The notes: a model not told the origin generated them from the sequence alone. Counted from the first letter of the stretch, positions 39,030-48,055 are shown. The stretch: DNA of 57,186 nt from an uncultured Bacillaceae bacterium (GCA_937995745.1 CALKIU010000068.1:1-57186); one strand, 5' to 3'. Numbers and translations are program-made.

Positions 39030-39226
39030 AAGCTAAAGAAATCCGTGAAATGACCACTGCCGAAATTGAACAACAAATCAAATCATTGAAAGAAGAGCTT
39101 TTCAACTTGCGTTTTCAACTGGCAACGGGACAACTTGAAAACACTGCCCGCATCCGTGAAGTGCGCAAAACGATTGCCCGCATGAAGACAATCATTCGCG
39201 AAAGAGAGCTCGGTATTAACAGATAA
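39026..39226 (+). CDS. rpmC: 50S ribosomal protein L29
   Basis: L29 is a helical-hairpin protein beside L23 at the tunnel exit. It has 66 residues, starting MKAKEIREMTTAEIEQQIKS. Its ATG overlaps the rplP stop (ATGA), indicating coupled translation. Confidence 0.97.
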   Translation: MKAKEIREMTTAEIEQQIKSLKEELFNLRFQLATGQLENTARIREVRKTIARMKTIIRERELGINR

Positions 39227-39247
39227 TCCTGAAAGGAGGGTCCTGCG

Positions 39248-39511
39248 ATGAGCGAACGCAACAAACGTAAAGTATACACAGGACGTGTTGTTTCGGACAA
39301 AATGGACAAAACGATCACGGTTTTGGTCGAAACATACAAAAAGCATCCTTTGTACGGCAAACGTGTGAAGTACTCCAAGAAGTACAAAGCTCATGACGAG
39401 CATAACGAAGCAAAAGTAGGCGATATTGTTCGCATCATGGAAACCCGTCCGCTTTCACGGACAAAACGTTTCCGGCTTGTGGAAATAGTAGAAAAAGCCG
39501 TTGTTATCTAA
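39248..39511 (+). CDS. rpsQ: 30S ribosomal protein S17
   Basis: S17 is an early-binding OB-fold protein of the 30S body. It has 87 residues, with the family motif GRVVSDKMDKTITVLVETYK and the ETRPLSRTKRFRLVE segment. AAAGGAGGG precedes the ATG. Confidence 0.97.
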   Translation: MSERNKRKVYTGRVVSDKMDKTITVLVETYKKHPLYGKRVKYSKKYKAHDEHNEAKVGDIVRIMETRPLSRTKRFRLVEIVEKAVVI

Positions 39512-39551
39512 TGTTCGGATTCAGCTCAGCTGATGGAAGGAGGTAACGAAG

Positions 39552-39920
39552 ATGATTCAACAAGAATCTCGTTTGAAAGTTGCTGACAACACAGGCGCCC
39601 GCGAAGTATTGACAATTAAAGTGCTCGGCGGTTCAGGGCGCAAGACAGCCAATATCGGAGATGTGATCGTTTGTACGGTGAAACAAGCAACACCAGGAGG
39701 CGTTGTTAAAAAGGGCGATGTCGTAAAAGCGGTGATTGTGCGCACCAAGAAAGGCGTGCGCCGTCCGGACGGTACCTACATCCGCTTTGACGAAAACGCA
39801 TGTGTCATCATCCGTGATGACAAGAGCCCGCGCGGAACACGGATCTTCGGACCGGTTGCCCGTGAACTGCGTGACCGCAATTTTATGAAAATCATTTCTC
39901 TTGCTCCGGAAGTTTTATAA
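39552..39920 (+). CDS. rplN: 50S ribosomal protein L14
   Basis: L14 contacts the 30S subunit and is the docking site of the silencing factor RsfS. The 122-residue length is invariant in the family. It starts MIQQESRLKVADNTGAREVL and includes TKKGVRRPDGTYIRFDENA. AAGGAGG precedes the ATG. Confidence 0.98.
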   Translation: MIQQESRLKVADNTGAREVLTIKVLGGSGRKTANIGDVIVCTVKQATPGGVVKKGDVVKAVIVRTKKGVRRPDGTYIRFDENACVIIRDDKSPRGTRIFGPVARELRDRNFMKIISLAPEVL

Positions 39921-39956
39921 TTTCAAACTATATGGCCTTTAAGGAGGTGCACGGTG

Positions 39957-40268
39957 ATGCATGTAAAAAAAGGTGACAAAGTAATGGTCATCACTGGCAA
40001 GGACAAGGGCAAAACAGGCGTGATCCTGGCTGCATTCCCGAAAAAACAGCGCGTGATCGTTGAAGGGATAAACATCGTTAAAAAACACACGAAACCTTCT
40101 CCTGCCAATCCGCAAGGCGGAATCATTGACATAGAGGCACCCATTCATGTATCAAACGTCATGCCGTTAGACCCGAAAACCGGGGAACCGACCCGTGTCG
40201 GCTACAAAATAGTTGACGGCAAAAAAGTACGTTATGCGAAAAAATCAGGTGAAATTTTGGATAAATAA
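39957..40268 (+). CDS. rplX: 50S ribosomal protein L24
   Basis: L24 starts 50S assembly. It has 103 residues with a KOW motif, KKGDKVMVITGKDKGKTG, at the N-terminus. The ATG giving MHVKKGDK is preferred; a GTG one codon upstream is equally spaced from AAGGAGG and cannot be excluded. Confidence 0.96.
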   Translation: MHVKKGDKVMVITGKDKGKTGVILAAFPKKQRVIVEGINIVKKHTKPSPANPQGGIIDIEAPIHVSNVMPLDPKTGEPTRVGYKIVDGKKVRYAKKSGEILDK

Positions 40269-40294
40269 GGTAAGTGCGAAGGGAGGTACACCAC

Positions 40295-40834
40295 ATGAAC
40301 CGCATGAAAGAGAAGTACGAAAAAGAGATTATCCCTGCTTTAATGAAAAAGTTTAACTATAAATCCGTCATGCAAGTCCCCAAAATTGAAAAAATTGTTA
40401 TCAACATGGGTATCGGGGACGCTGTACAAAATCCGAAAGCACTTGACAGCGCGGTGGAAGAGCTGTCTTTGATTTCCGGACAAAGACCGATCATTACCCG
40501 GGCGAAAAAATCAATTGCCGGATTCCGTCTCCGCGCCGGAATGCCGATCGGCTGCAAAGTGACTTTGCGCGGGGATAGAATGTATCACTTTTTTGACAAG
40601 TTAATCTCCGTGGCATTGCCCCGTGTGCGCGACTTCCGCGGTCTTTCCAAAAAATCTTTCGACGGACGCGGAAACTACACACTCGGCGTAAGAGAGCAAT
40701 TGATTTTCCCGGAGATCGATTACGATAAAGTAAATAAAGTTCGCGGTATGGATATCGTGATTGTAACGACCGCCAAAACGGACGAAGAAGCCCGCGAATT
40801 GTTGACTCTGTTTGGAATGCCGTTCCAAAAGTAA
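40295..40834 (+). CDS. rplE: 50S ribosomal protein L5
   Basis: L5 binds 5S rRNA in the central protuberance. The 179-residue protein starts MNRMKEKYEKEIIPALMKKF and contains the loop RDFRGLSKKSFDGRGNYTLG. The ATG follows GGGAGG; the longest frame adds seven non-homologous residues. Confidence 0.97.
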   Translation: MNRMKEKYEKEIIPALMKKFNYKSVMQVPKIEKIVINMGIGDAVQNPKALDSAVEELSLISGQRPIITRAKKSIAGFRLRAGMPIGCKVTLRGDRMYHFFDKLISVALPRVRDFRGLSKKSFDGRGNYTLGVREQLIFPEIDYDKVNKVRGMDIVIVTTAKTDEEARELLTLFGMPFQK

Positions 40835-40859
40835 CCGCTAAAGTAAGGGAGGCGAAGTT

Positions 40860-41045
40860 GTGGCTAAGAAATCAATGATCGCAAAGCAAAAACGGAAACA
40901 AAAATTTAAAGTGCGGGAATATACACGCTGCGAACGCTGCGGCCGTCCTCATTCCGTATACCGCAAATTTAAACTTTGCCGTATTTGTTTCCGTGAATTG
41001 GCTTATAAAGGACAGATTCCCGGCGTGAAAAAAGCCAGCTGGTAA
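40860..41045 (+). CDS. rpsN: 30S ribosomal protein S14, zinc-binding short form
   Basis: S14 type Z has 61 residues and a zinc ribbon with C24, C27, C40 and C43, the form found in the spc operon of Gram-positive bacteria. It starts with GTG after GGGAGG. The C-terminus ends with the typical GQIPGVKKASW. Confidence 0.97.
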   Translation: MAKKSMIAKQKRKQKFKVREYTRCERCGRPHSVYRKFKLCRICFRELAYKGQIPGVKKASW

Positions 41046-41074
41046 TCCTATTTTTTGGGAAGGAGGTAAAAAAG

Positions 41075-41473
41075 ATGGTCATGACAGATCCGATTGCGGA
41101 TTTCTTAACCCGCATCCGAAATGCAAATATGGTTCGCCATGAAAAATTGGAAGTGCCTGCTTCCAACATGAAAAAAGAAATTGCTGACATCCTGAAGCGC
41201 GAAGGATTCATTCGCGATTACGAATATATCGAAGACAACAAACAAGGGATTTTGCGCATTTTCTTGAAATACGGCCCGAACAACGAACGGGTAATTACAG
41301 GCTTGAAACGGATCAGCAAACCCGGGCTTCGCGTTTATGCAAAAGCGCATGAAATCCCGCGCGTATTGAACGGATTGGGTATTGCGATCATTTCCACTTC
41401 TCAAGGCGTTTTGACCGATAAAGAAGCGCGCGCCAAGAATGTCGGCGGAGAAGTGATTGCGTACGTTTGGTAA
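41075..41473 (+). CDS. rpsH: 30S ribosomal protein S8
   Basis: S8 is a primary 16S rRNA binder; in E. coli it represses the spc operon. The 132-residue sequence starts MVMTDPIADFLTRIRNANMV and ends with the ISTSQGVLTDKEAR motif and YVW terminus. AAGGAGG precedes the ATG. Confidence 0.98.
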   Translation: MVMTDPIADFLTRIRNANMVRHEKLEVPASNMKKEIADILKREGFIRDYEYIEDNKQGILRIFLKYGPNNERVITGLKRISKPGLRVYAKAHEIPRVLNGLGIAIISTSQGVLTDKEARAKNVGGEVIAYVW

Positions 41474-41502
41474 AAAGTTTTCTCAGAACGGAGGTGTGAT
41501 CA

Positions 41503-42039
41503 ATGTCTCGTATCGGTAAGAAACCTATTGAAATCCCTAACGGTGTGACCGTAACAATTAATGGAAATACTGTTACCGTAAAGGGACCAAAAGGAGAATT
41601 AACACGTTCATTCAGTCCGTTATTGGATATTAAACTGGAAGACAACGTATTGACTGTTTCCCGTTCTTCCGACGATAAAGAAGAACGCGCACTGCACGGT
41701 ACAACACGTTCCTTGCTCGCTAATATGGTTGAAGGCGTGTCAAAAGGATTCCAAAAGAACCTGGAACTGGTCGGTGTCGGATACCGCGCCCAAAAGCAAG
41801 GAAAGAAACTTGTATTGAACGTAGGTTACTCTCATCCTGTTGAAATTGAGCCTGAAGAAAATATTGAAATAGAAGTTCCGGCAAACACAAAAATCGTCGT
41901 TAAAGGCATTGACAAAGAACGGGTAGGCGCAGTAGCGGCCAACATCCGCGCCGTACGTCCGCCGGAGCCGTATAAAGGCAAAGGTATTCGCTATGAAGGC
42001 GAATATGTACGCCGCAAAGAAGGTAAGACAGGCAAGTAA
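41503..42039 (+). CDS. rplF: 50S ribosomal protein L6
   Basis: L6 lies at the factor-binding region near the sarcin-ricin loop. The 178-residue protein has two homologous folds, starts MSRIGKKPIEIPNGVTVTIN, and ends with the PEPYKGKGIRYEGEYVRRKE signature. GGAGGTG precedes the ATG. Confidence 0.98.
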   Translation: MSRIGKKPIEIPNGVTVTINGNTVTVKGPKGELTRSFSPLLDIKLEDNVLTVSRSSDDKEERALHGTTRSLLANMVEGVSKGFQKNLELVGVGYRAQKQGKKLVLNVGYSHPVEIEPEENIEIEVPANTKIVVKGIDKERVGAVAANIRAVRPPEPYKGKGIRYEGEYVRRKEGKTGK

Positions 42040-42074
42040 TCGTCTTAACTGGTAAATGAAAGGAGTGACCGTGA

Positions 42075-42437
42075 ATGATTACAAAGGTTGACAGAAATGC
42101 AAACCGCAAAAAAAGGCATGCACGTGTGCGCAGAAAAGTGAGCGGTACGGCAGAACGGCCCCGTTTAAATGTGTACCGTTCCAATAAACACATGTATGCG
42201 CAATTAATTGATGACGAAAAAGGCGTCACTTTGGCAAGCGCGTCAACGTTGGATAAAGAACTGCAACTTGAGTCAACGGGAAATGCGGAAGCTGCGGCAA
42301 AAGTCGGCGAACTGATTGCCAAACGCGCATTGGAGAAAGGAATCAAATCTGTCGTATTTGACCGCGGAGGCTATGTATATCACGGCCGGGTAAAAGCATT
42401 GGCGGAAGCTGCCCGCGAGAACGGCCTGGAATTCTAA
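42075..42437 (+). CDS. rplR: 50S ribosomal protein L18
   Basis: L18 binds 5S rRNA. The 120-residue sequence starts MITKVDRNANRKKRHARVRR and ends VKALAEAARENGLEF. AAAGGAGTG precedes the ATG. Confidence 0.97.
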   Translation: MITKVDRNANRKKRHARVRRKVSGTAERPRLNVYRSNKHMYAQLIDDEKGVTLASASTLDKELQLESTGNAEAAAKVGELIAKRALEKGIKSVVFDRGGYVYHGRVKALAEAARENGLEF

Positions 42438-42461
42438 TTAAGAAGGAGGGACAAAGAAAAA

Positions 42462-42971
42462 ATGCGTCGTAATGGTCGTATAGATCCAAATAAACTTGAA
42501 CTGGAAGAACGTGTAGTAACGGTTAATCGTGTAGCAAAAGTAGTTAAAGGCGGACGCCGTTTTCGTTTCACCGCATTGGTAGTGGTGGGAGATAAGAACG
42601 GCCACGTAGGATTCGGCACAGGAAAAGCGCAAGAGGTGCCGGATGCCATTCGCAAAGCGGTTGAAAATGCGAAGAAGAATTTAATTACCGTACCGAGGGT
42701 CGGCACAACCATTCCTCATGAAATCATCGGTCATTTCGGAGCCGGAAAAGTACTTCTCAAACCGGCGTCAGAAGGTACTGGAGTTATCGCCGGCGGAGCG
42801 GTTCGTGCGGTTCTTGAGCTTGCCGGTATCGGTGACATTCTGACGAAATCGCTGGGCTCCAATACGCCGATTAATGTGGTGAACGCCACATTCGAAGGCT
42901 TGAAACAATTGAAGACAGCTGAAGAAGTGGCGAAATTACGCGGCAAAACAGTTGAAGAACTGTTAGGATAA
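42462..42971 (+). CDS. rpsE: 30S ribosomal protein S5
   Basis: S5 helps set decoding accuracy at the mRNA entry. The 169-residue protein starts MRRNGRIDPNKLELEERVVT. It has the KVVKGGRRFRFTALVVVGD double-stranded-RNA-binding-like segment, with the spectinomycin-related loop unchanged from other Bacillaceae, and the ASEGTGVIAGGAVRAVLEL motif. AGAAGGAGGG lies upstream. Confidence 0.98.
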   Translation: MRRNGRIDPNKLELEERVVTVNRVAKVVKGGRRFRFTALVVVGDKNGHVGFGTGKAQEVPDAIRKAVENAKKNLITVPRVGTTIPHEIIGHFGAGKVLLKPASEGTGVIAGGAVRAVLELAGIGDILTKSLGSNTPINVVNATFEGLKQLKTAEEVAKLRGKTVEELLG

Positions 42972-42984
42972 GGAGGGAAAAATT

Positions 42985-43167
42985 ATGGCCAAAAAATTAG
43001 AAATTACCCTCGTTCGCAGTGTTATCGGCCGTCCGCAAGATCAAAAAGATACGGTAAAAGCGCTCGGTTTGCGCAAGCTTCACCAAACGGTTGAGAAACC
43101 GGATAACCCGGCCATCCGGGGAATGATCAACAAGGTATCCCATCTGGTTAAGGTGGAAGAAAAATAA
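42985..43167 (+). CDS. rpmD: 50S ribosomal protein L30
   Basis: L30 is a small 23S rRNA binder of 60 residues, starting MAKKLEITLVRSVIGRPQDQ and containing GLRKLHQTVEKPDNPAIRGM. AAGGAGGG precedes the ATG. It lies between rpsE and rplO, as usual. Confidence 0.97.
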   Translation: MAKKLEITLVRSVIGRPQDQKDTVKALGLRKLHQTVEKPDNPAIRGMINKVSHLVKVEEK

Positions 43168-43197
43168 TTTGCATTTTTCCAAGAGGAGGTGCCCGAG

Positions 43198-43638
43198 ATG
43201 AAACTTCACGAATTAAAACCTGCAGAAGGTTCCCGCCATGCGCGCAAACGCGTAGGCCGCGGAATTGGTTCCGGCCACGGCAAAACTTCCGGCAAAGGCC
43301 ATAAAGGTCAAAACGCCCGTTCCGGCGGCGGTGTGCGCCCGGGTTTTGAAGGGGGACAAATGCCTTTATTCCAGCGCTTGCCGAAACGCGGTTTTACGAA
43401 CATTAACCGCAAAGAATATGCCATTGTCAATCTTGAAACTTTAAACCGTTTTGAAGACGGAACGGAAGTAACACCCGAACTTTTGATTGAAACCGGTGTT
43501 GTCAAGAACATGAAGGCGGGAATCAAGATTTTGGCAAAAGGCGAGTTGAAGAAAAAGCTGACTGTAAAGGCTCATAAATTCTCCTCTGCTGCAAAAGAAG
43601 CCATTGAAGCTGCCGGCGGCAGCTTAGAGGTGATCTAA
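43198..43638 (+). CDS. rplO: 50S ribosomal protein L15
   Basis: L15 is a late-assembly protein. The 146-residue sequence starts MKLHELKPAEGSRHARKRVG and has the extended glycine/lysine-rich N-terminal tail, then PLFQRLPKRGFTN. The ATG follows GAGGAGG; a GTG three codons upstream overlaps that site. Its stop overlaps the secY ATG (TAATG). Confidence 0.97.
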   Translation: MKLHELKPAEGSRHARKRVGRGIGSGHGKTSGKGHKGQNARSGGGVRPGFEGGQMPLFQRLPKRGFTNINRKEYAIVNLETLNRFEDGTEVTPELLIETGVVKNMKAGIKILAKGELKKKLTVKAHKFSSAAKEAIEAAGGSLEVI

Positions 43639-44930
43639 TGCTTCAGACACTCTCCAATTTTATGCGTGTGCGTGATATTCGAAACAAAATTCTTTTTACT
43701 TTGGGCATGCTGGTGATTTTCCGGCTGGGAACATTCATCCCGGTTCCGGGTGTCAATACAGATGTTCTAAAATTTCAAGACCAGTACAACGTGTTCGGCC
43801 TATTGAACGTTTTCGGAGGCGGCGCCCTTCAAAACTTCTCCATTTTTGCCATGGGTGTCATGCCGTACATTACCGCATCCATCATCATGCAGCTTTTGCA
43901 GATGGATGTCGTGCCGAAATTCACCGAGTGGGCGAAGCAGGGAGAAGTGGGCCGGCGCAAGTTGGCGCAATTTACACGGTACTTCACCGTCGTCCTCGGA
44001 TTTATCCAGGCATTAGGAATGTCCTACGGATTTAATAATCTGGCCGGCGGCTTGTTAATCACCGATCCCGGCGTGAGCACGTATTTGTTAATCGCTTTGG
44101 TATTGACAACGGGTACAGCCTTTTTGATGTGGCTGGGTGAACAAATTACCGCAAAGGGTGTAGGAAACGGTATTTCCATCCTCATCTTTGCAGGGATTGT
44201 ATCCGGTATTCCGTCTGTGATTAACCAAATTTATGTGCAGCAATTTGAAGATGCCGGTGATCAGCTGTTCTTGCGCATTGTCATCATGGTCCTGGTTGTT
44301 CTTGCCGTTCTCGCCATCATTGTCGGATGTATTTTCGTTCTGCAAGCATTGCGGAAGATTCCGATTCAGTATGCGAAACGGATGGCAAACGCCCGTTTCC
44401 CTCAAGGGCAATCCGCACACTTGCCTTTGAAGGTGAATGCGGCCGGGGTAATTCCGGTAATCTTTGCCATTGCCTTTATTGTAACGCCGAGAACAATCAT
44501 TCAATTCTTTGAACAAAATAAGGTCACGATGTGGATTGACAAAATATTTGATTATACAGAGCCGATCGGAATGGTTATTTATTGCGCTCTGATTATTGCC
44601 TTTACGTATTTTTACGCTTTTATTGTTGTCAATCCCGAAAAGGTATCGGAAAACTTGCAGAAGCAAGGCGCCTATATTCCGGGAATCCGGCCCGGCAAAA
44701 GCACACAGGATTATTTGACAAAGGTTTTGAACCGCTTGACATTTGTGGGCGCCATTTTCTTGGCGGCTGTCGCCATACTGCCGGTGTTTTTCGTAGATGT
44801 TGTCGGTTTGCCTGAATCTGCACAAATCGGCGGAACGAGTTTGCTCATCGTGATCGGCGTGGCGCTTGAAACCATGAAGCAGCTGGAAGGTCAGCTTGTG
44901 AAACGCCACTATAAAGGGTTTATCAAATAA
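43638..44930 (+). CDS. secY: Preprotein translocase subunit SecY
   Basis: SecY is the protein-conducting channel in the cytoplasmic membrane. The 430-residue protein has about ten transmembrane helices. Conserved segments include FGGGALQNFSIFAMGVMPYI, LLQMDVVPKFTEWAKQGEVG and the C-terminal QIGGTSLLIVIGVALETMKQ. It overlaps the rplO stop by one base, coupling it to the spc operon. Confidence 0.98.
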   Translation: MLQTLSNFMRVRDIRNKILFTLGMLVIFRLGTFIPVPGVNTDVLKFQDQYNVFGLLNVFGGGALQNFSIFAMGVMPYITASIIMQLLQMDVVPKFTEWAKQGEVGRRKLAQFTRYFTVVLGFIQALGMSYGFNNLAGGLLITDPGVSTYLLIALVLTTGTAFLMWLGEQITAKGVGNGISILIFAGIVSGIPSVINQIYVQQFEDAGDQLFLRIVIMVLVVLAVLAIIVGCIFVLQALRKIPIQYAKRMANARFPQGQSAHLPLKVNAAGVIPVIFAIAFIVTPRTIIQFFEQNKVTMWIDKIFDYTEPIGMVIYCALIIAFTYFYAFIVVNPEKVSENLQKQGAYIPGIRPGKSTQDYLTKVLNRLTFVGAIFLAAVAILPVFFVDVVGLPESAQIGGTSLLIVIGVALETMKQLEGQLVKRHYKGFIK

Positions 44931-44989
44931 CCGGCCGGGAAAGAACGATTTTTGTAAACCGCCGACCGGTTCATTTAGGAGGAATTCAC

Positions 44990-45643
44990 GTGAATTTAGT
45001 ATTGATGGGTCTTCCGGGTGCAGGAAAAGGAACGCAGGCTGAGAGAATCGTGGAAAAGTACGGCATTCCTCACATTTCAACGGGAGATATGTTCCGGGCC
45101 GCTATCAAGGAAGGAACGGAACTTGGCCTCAAAGCGAAGTCGTACATGGATCAAGGGGCTCTTGTTCCCGACGAAGTGACGATCGGCATTGTCCGCGAAC
45201 GGCTAAGCAAAGAGGATTGCCGGAACGGTTTCTTGCTTGACGGATTTCCCAGAACGGTTCCGCAAGCGGAAGCCTTGGAAGAAATTCTTGCAGGCTTGAA
45301 TAAAAAAATTGATTACGTGATCAATATCAATGTGGATCCGGACGTTCTCGTTGAACGGTTGACAGGCCGGCGCATTTGCAAAACATGCGGTTCAACGTAC
45401 CATCTTGTATTCAATCCTCCCGCAAAAGAGGGGATTTGCGACAAATGCGGCGGCGAATTGTATCAGCGCAGCGATGACCGCGAGGATACGGTGAAAAACC
45501 GCCTGCGCGTAAACTTGGAACAAACCAAACCGCTTCTTGATTTCTATGAAGCGAAAGGATATTTGCGAACGATAAACGGGCAGCAGGATATAGACAAAGT
45601 TTTTGCGGATATTGACAGTCTTCTTGGGGGATTATCTGAATGA
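44990..45643 (+). CDS. adk: Adenylate kinase
   Basis: Adk equilibrates ATP, ADP and AMP. The 217-residue long form has P-loop GLPGAGKGT (7-15) and a LID with four cysteines (C130, C133, C150, C153). This is a complete zinc site, whereas Bacillus subtilis has Asp as the fourth ligand; zinc LIDs are common in thermophiles. The start is GTG after AGGAGG. The stop overlaps map (ATGA). Confidence 0.97.
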   Translation: MNLVLMGLPGAGKGTQAERIVEKYGIPHISTGDMFRAAIKEGTELGLKAKSYMDQGALVPDEVTIGIVRERLSKEDCRNGFLLDGFPRTVPQAEALEEILAGLNKKIDYVININVDPDVLVERLTGRRICKTCGSTYHLVFNPPAKEGICDKCGGELYQRSDDREDTVKNRLRVNLEQTKPLLDFYEAKGYLRTINGQQDIDKVFADIDSLLGGLSE

Positions 45644-46386
45644 TCGTATACAAAACCCCGCGTGAACTGGATATCATGCGAGAAGCCGGCCGAATCGTGG
45701 CCTTGACACATGAAGAATTAAAGAAACATATTGTTCCCGGCGTAACGACGAAGGAACTGGATGAAATCGCCGAAAAGTTTATCCGCAGCTGCGGTGCGAC
45801 TCCTTCTTTTAAAGGATACGGCGGGTTTCCCGGCAGCATCTGCACATCCGTTAATGAAGTACTCGTTCACGGCATACCGGGAAACCGGGTGTTAAAAGAA
45901 GGCGACATCATCAGCATTGATATCGGCGCCAAATACAACGGTTATCATGGCGATTCGGCATGGACCTATCCTGTGGGCAAAATAGACGAAGAAACCCGGC
46001 GTCTTTTGGAAGTTACGGAAAAATCGCTATATATAGGTCTCGAAAAAGCAAAACCTGGTGAACGTCTATCAAATATCTCCCACGCGATTCAAGTTTTCGT
46101 AGAATCAAACGGTTTTTCTGTTGTACGTGAATATGTGGGCCACGGAATCGGAAAACAATTGCATGAAGATCCGCCGGTTCCCAATTACGGTCCGCCTGAC
46201 AAAGGTCCGATACTTAAACCGGGAATGGTTCTCTGCATAGAACCGATGGTGAACGCGGGAAGCCGTTATGTCAAAACATTGGCAGACAATTGGACGGTGG
46301 TGACCGTGGATGGCAAGAATTGCGCTCATTATGAGCATACAATCGCCATCACGGAAGAGGGCTGTGAAATTTTAACGAAAGCTTGA
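45640..46386 (+). CDS. map: Methionine aminopeptidase, type I
   Basis: Map removes the initiator methionine from nascent proteins. The 248-residue enzyme has the pita-bread fold with metal ligands in DIGAKYNGYHGDSAWTYPVG, the catalytic GHGIGKQLHEDP, CIEPMV and YEHTIAITEEG. Its ATG overlaps the adk stop by four bases, indicating coupled translation. Confidence 0.97.
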   Translation: MIVYKTPRELDIMREAGRIVALTHEELKKHIVPGVTTKELDEIAEKFIRSCGATPSFKGYGGFPGSICTSVNEVLVHGIPGNRVLKEGDIISIDIGAKYNGYHGDSAWTYPVGKIDEETRRLLEVTEKSLYIGLEKAKPGERLSNISHAIQVFVESNGFSVVREYVGHGIGKQLHEDPPVPNYGPPDKGPILKPGMVLCIEPMVNAGSRYVKTLADNWTVVTVDGKNCAHYEHTIAITEEGCEILTKA

Positions 46387-46439
46387 AAAGTTGGTGAGCT
46401 TTTCAGAAGAAAAACCGCCCTCGGGATGCGGCGGAACAG

Positions 46440-46660
46440 CCTGAGTGTCTCAAATGCAGGATGCGGTTTGCGTCGGCTATAATGATGGTTGAGAAATTGG
46501 ATAAACCGGTGGGCATCAGACGGACGAACGCCATGGCAAAAGTTTGCCGGGAGAAGCGGCAGAAGGCGCCCTTGAACGGTGTGTTGCACGTTGTGAAGAC
46601 GGGCCGCGCGGCAAATGGAAATCTGTTGCCATGGACGCGAAGGCGAAATTGAATCCGACG
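46440..46660 (+). pseudogene. Degraded KOW-domain gene remnant between map and infA
   Basis: Many Bacillaceae have a small KOW-domain RNA-binding gene here (ybzG-like). One frame gives RFASAIMMVEKLDKPVGI, then KVCREKRQKAP and VLHVVKTGRAANGNLL. These recall the family patterns FAVVI-x-VDDRFVLIADG, KRK-x-KRPKKKN and LETGRVTNGKLRF. The ADG part appears only in another frame (RWASDGR), and the KOW start with RGRDAG is lost, apart from a DA fragment. An intact 63-residue frame (46461-46652) remains but has no good ribosome-binding site. Recalled family patterns, not an alignment, support this. Confidence 0.45.
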
Positions 46661-46681
46661 GTAAGAAGGGAGATGAGTTTG

Positions 46682-46900
46682 ATGACGAAAGAAGATGTCA
46701 TTGAAGTGGAAGGCACGGTTCTGGAAACATTGCCGAACGCAATGTTTAAAGTGGAGCTGGATAACGGCCATACCGTGCTGGCGCATGTATCCGGCAAAAT
46801 CCGCATGCATTTTATCCGAATTTTGCCAGGAGACAGAGTGACGGTTGAACTTTCTCCATATGACTTGACTCGCGGAAGAATTACGTACCGTTATAAATAA
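46682..46900 (+). CDS. infA: Translation initiation factor IF-1
   Basis: IF-1 blocks the A site of the 30S subunit during initiation. The 72-residue OB-fold protein, MTKEDVIEVEGTVLETLPNA onward with GKIRMHFIRILPGDRVTVEL, is almost identical to Bacillus IF-1. The ATG follows GGGAGATGAG; an ATG three codons upstream directly abuts that site and is rejected. Confidence 0.98.
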   Translation: MTKEDVIEVEGTVLETLPNAMFKVELDNGHTVLAHVSGKIRMHFIRILPGDRVTVELSPYDLTRGRITYRYK

Positions 46901-46935
46901 TCGATTGCACTCCGAACTGTAAGGAGGTTTGGAAA

Positions 46936-47049
46936 ATGAAAGTCAGACCATCAGTGAAACCCATCTGCGAAAAATGCAAGGTGATCCGCAGAAAAGGGAA
47001 AGTAATGGTTATTTGCGAAAACCCGAGACATAAGCAAAAACAAGGATAA
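46936..47049 (+). CDS. rpmJ: 50S ribosomal protein L36
   Basis: This 37-residue gene, MKVRPSVKPICEKCKVIRRK at the start, has the L36 zinc site C11, C14, C27 and H32. AAGGAGG precedes the ATG. It lies between infA and rpsM, as in other Bacillota. Confidence 0.98.
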   Translation: MKVRPSVKPICEKCKVIRRKGKVMVICENPRHKQKQG

Positions 47050-47070
47050 TTTTAAGGAGGTGCGAGATTT

Positions 47071-47436
47071 ATGGCACGTATTGCTGGTGTGGATATTCCA
47101 CGTGATAAACGTGTTGTCATTTCATTAACATATATTTACGGGATTGGCAAAAGCACAGCACAAAAAATCTTGGCTGAAGCAGGCGTTTCTGAAGATACAC
47201 GTGTTCGTGATTTGACAGATGAAGAATTGGACAAAATCCGCAGCGTGGTAAGCAAATACAAGGTCGAAGGTGATCTTCGCCGCGAAGTGGCAATGAATAT
47301 CAAACGTCTGATGGATATCGGCTGCTATCGTGGTATCCGTCATCGCCGCGGATTGCCGGTACGCGGACAAAGAACGAAGACGAATGCCCGTACACGCAAA
47401 GGTCCGCGCAAGACCGTAGCAGGGAAGAAAAAATAA
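47071..47436 (+). CDS. rpsM: 30S ribosomal protein S13
   Basis: S13 forms intersubunit bridges in the 30S head and touches P-site tRNA. The 121-residue protein starts MARIAGVDIPRDKRVVISLT, with the HhH-like YIYGIGKSTAQKIL and the basic tail RGQRTKTNARTRKGPRKTV. AAGGAGGTG precedes the ATG. Confidence 0.98.
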   Translation: MARIAGVDIPRDKRVVISLTYIYGIGKSTAQKILAEAGVSEDTRVRDLTDEELDKIRSVVSKYKVEGDLRREVAMNIKRLMDIGCYRGIRHRRGLPVRGQRTKTNARTRKGPRKTVAGKKK

Positions 47437-47459
47437 TCGGTAAAGGAGGTAAATAAAAC

Positions 47460-47849
47460 ATGGCACGCAAAACGAATACACGCAAACGCCGCGTGAAAAA
47501 GAACATTGAAACAGGTGTGGCACATATCCGCTCGACTTTCAATAACACAATTGTAACCATTACTGATGTCCATGGAAATGCGATTGCCTGGTCAAGCGCA
47601 GGCGCATTGGGTTTCAAGGGTTCCCGCAAATCTACACCTTTTGCCGCACAAATGGCCGCTGAAGCAGCAGCCAAGGCATCAATGGAACACGGAATGAAAT
47701 CCGTTGAGGTAAATGTGAAAGGACCCGGTGCCGGCCGTGAAGCAGCGATCCGCGCTTTGCAAGCAGCTGGTCTCGAAGTAACAGCGATCAAAGATGTCAC
47801 TCCGGTCCCTCACAATGGATGCCGTCCGCCAAAACGTCGTCGTGTGTAA
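47460..47849 (+). CDS. rpsK: 30S ribosomal protein S11
   Basis: S11 lies on the 30S platform by the Shine-Dalgarno cleft. The 129-residue sequence starts MARKTNTRKRRVKKNIETGV and includes STFNNTIVTITDVHGNAIAW and the C-terminal PHNGCRPPKRRRV. AAAGGAGG precedes the ATG. Confidence 0.98.
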   Translation: MARKTNTRKRRVKKNIETGVAHIRSTFNNTIVTITDVHGNAIAWSSAGALGFKGSRKSTPFAAQMAAEAAAKASMEHGMKSVEVNVKGPGAGREAAIRALQAAGLEVTAIKDVTPVPHNGCRPPKRRRV

Positions 47850-48055
47850 GTGTTCTGTATAGAATTTGGCTCCCTGCCTACAATGGATGATATGTGTAAT
47901 TTTTTGGTGTCTGTTGTTATTGATGCGGGAAATGTGGTCATTGCTCATTATGAATGAAATATATATGGGTTCATTGTCCACGCAAAATTTTTCTGATAGA
48001 AACACAGAGACATGCAAGATGTTGTGCACTATTGGCAAGGTTGCAGGGGGGAATT

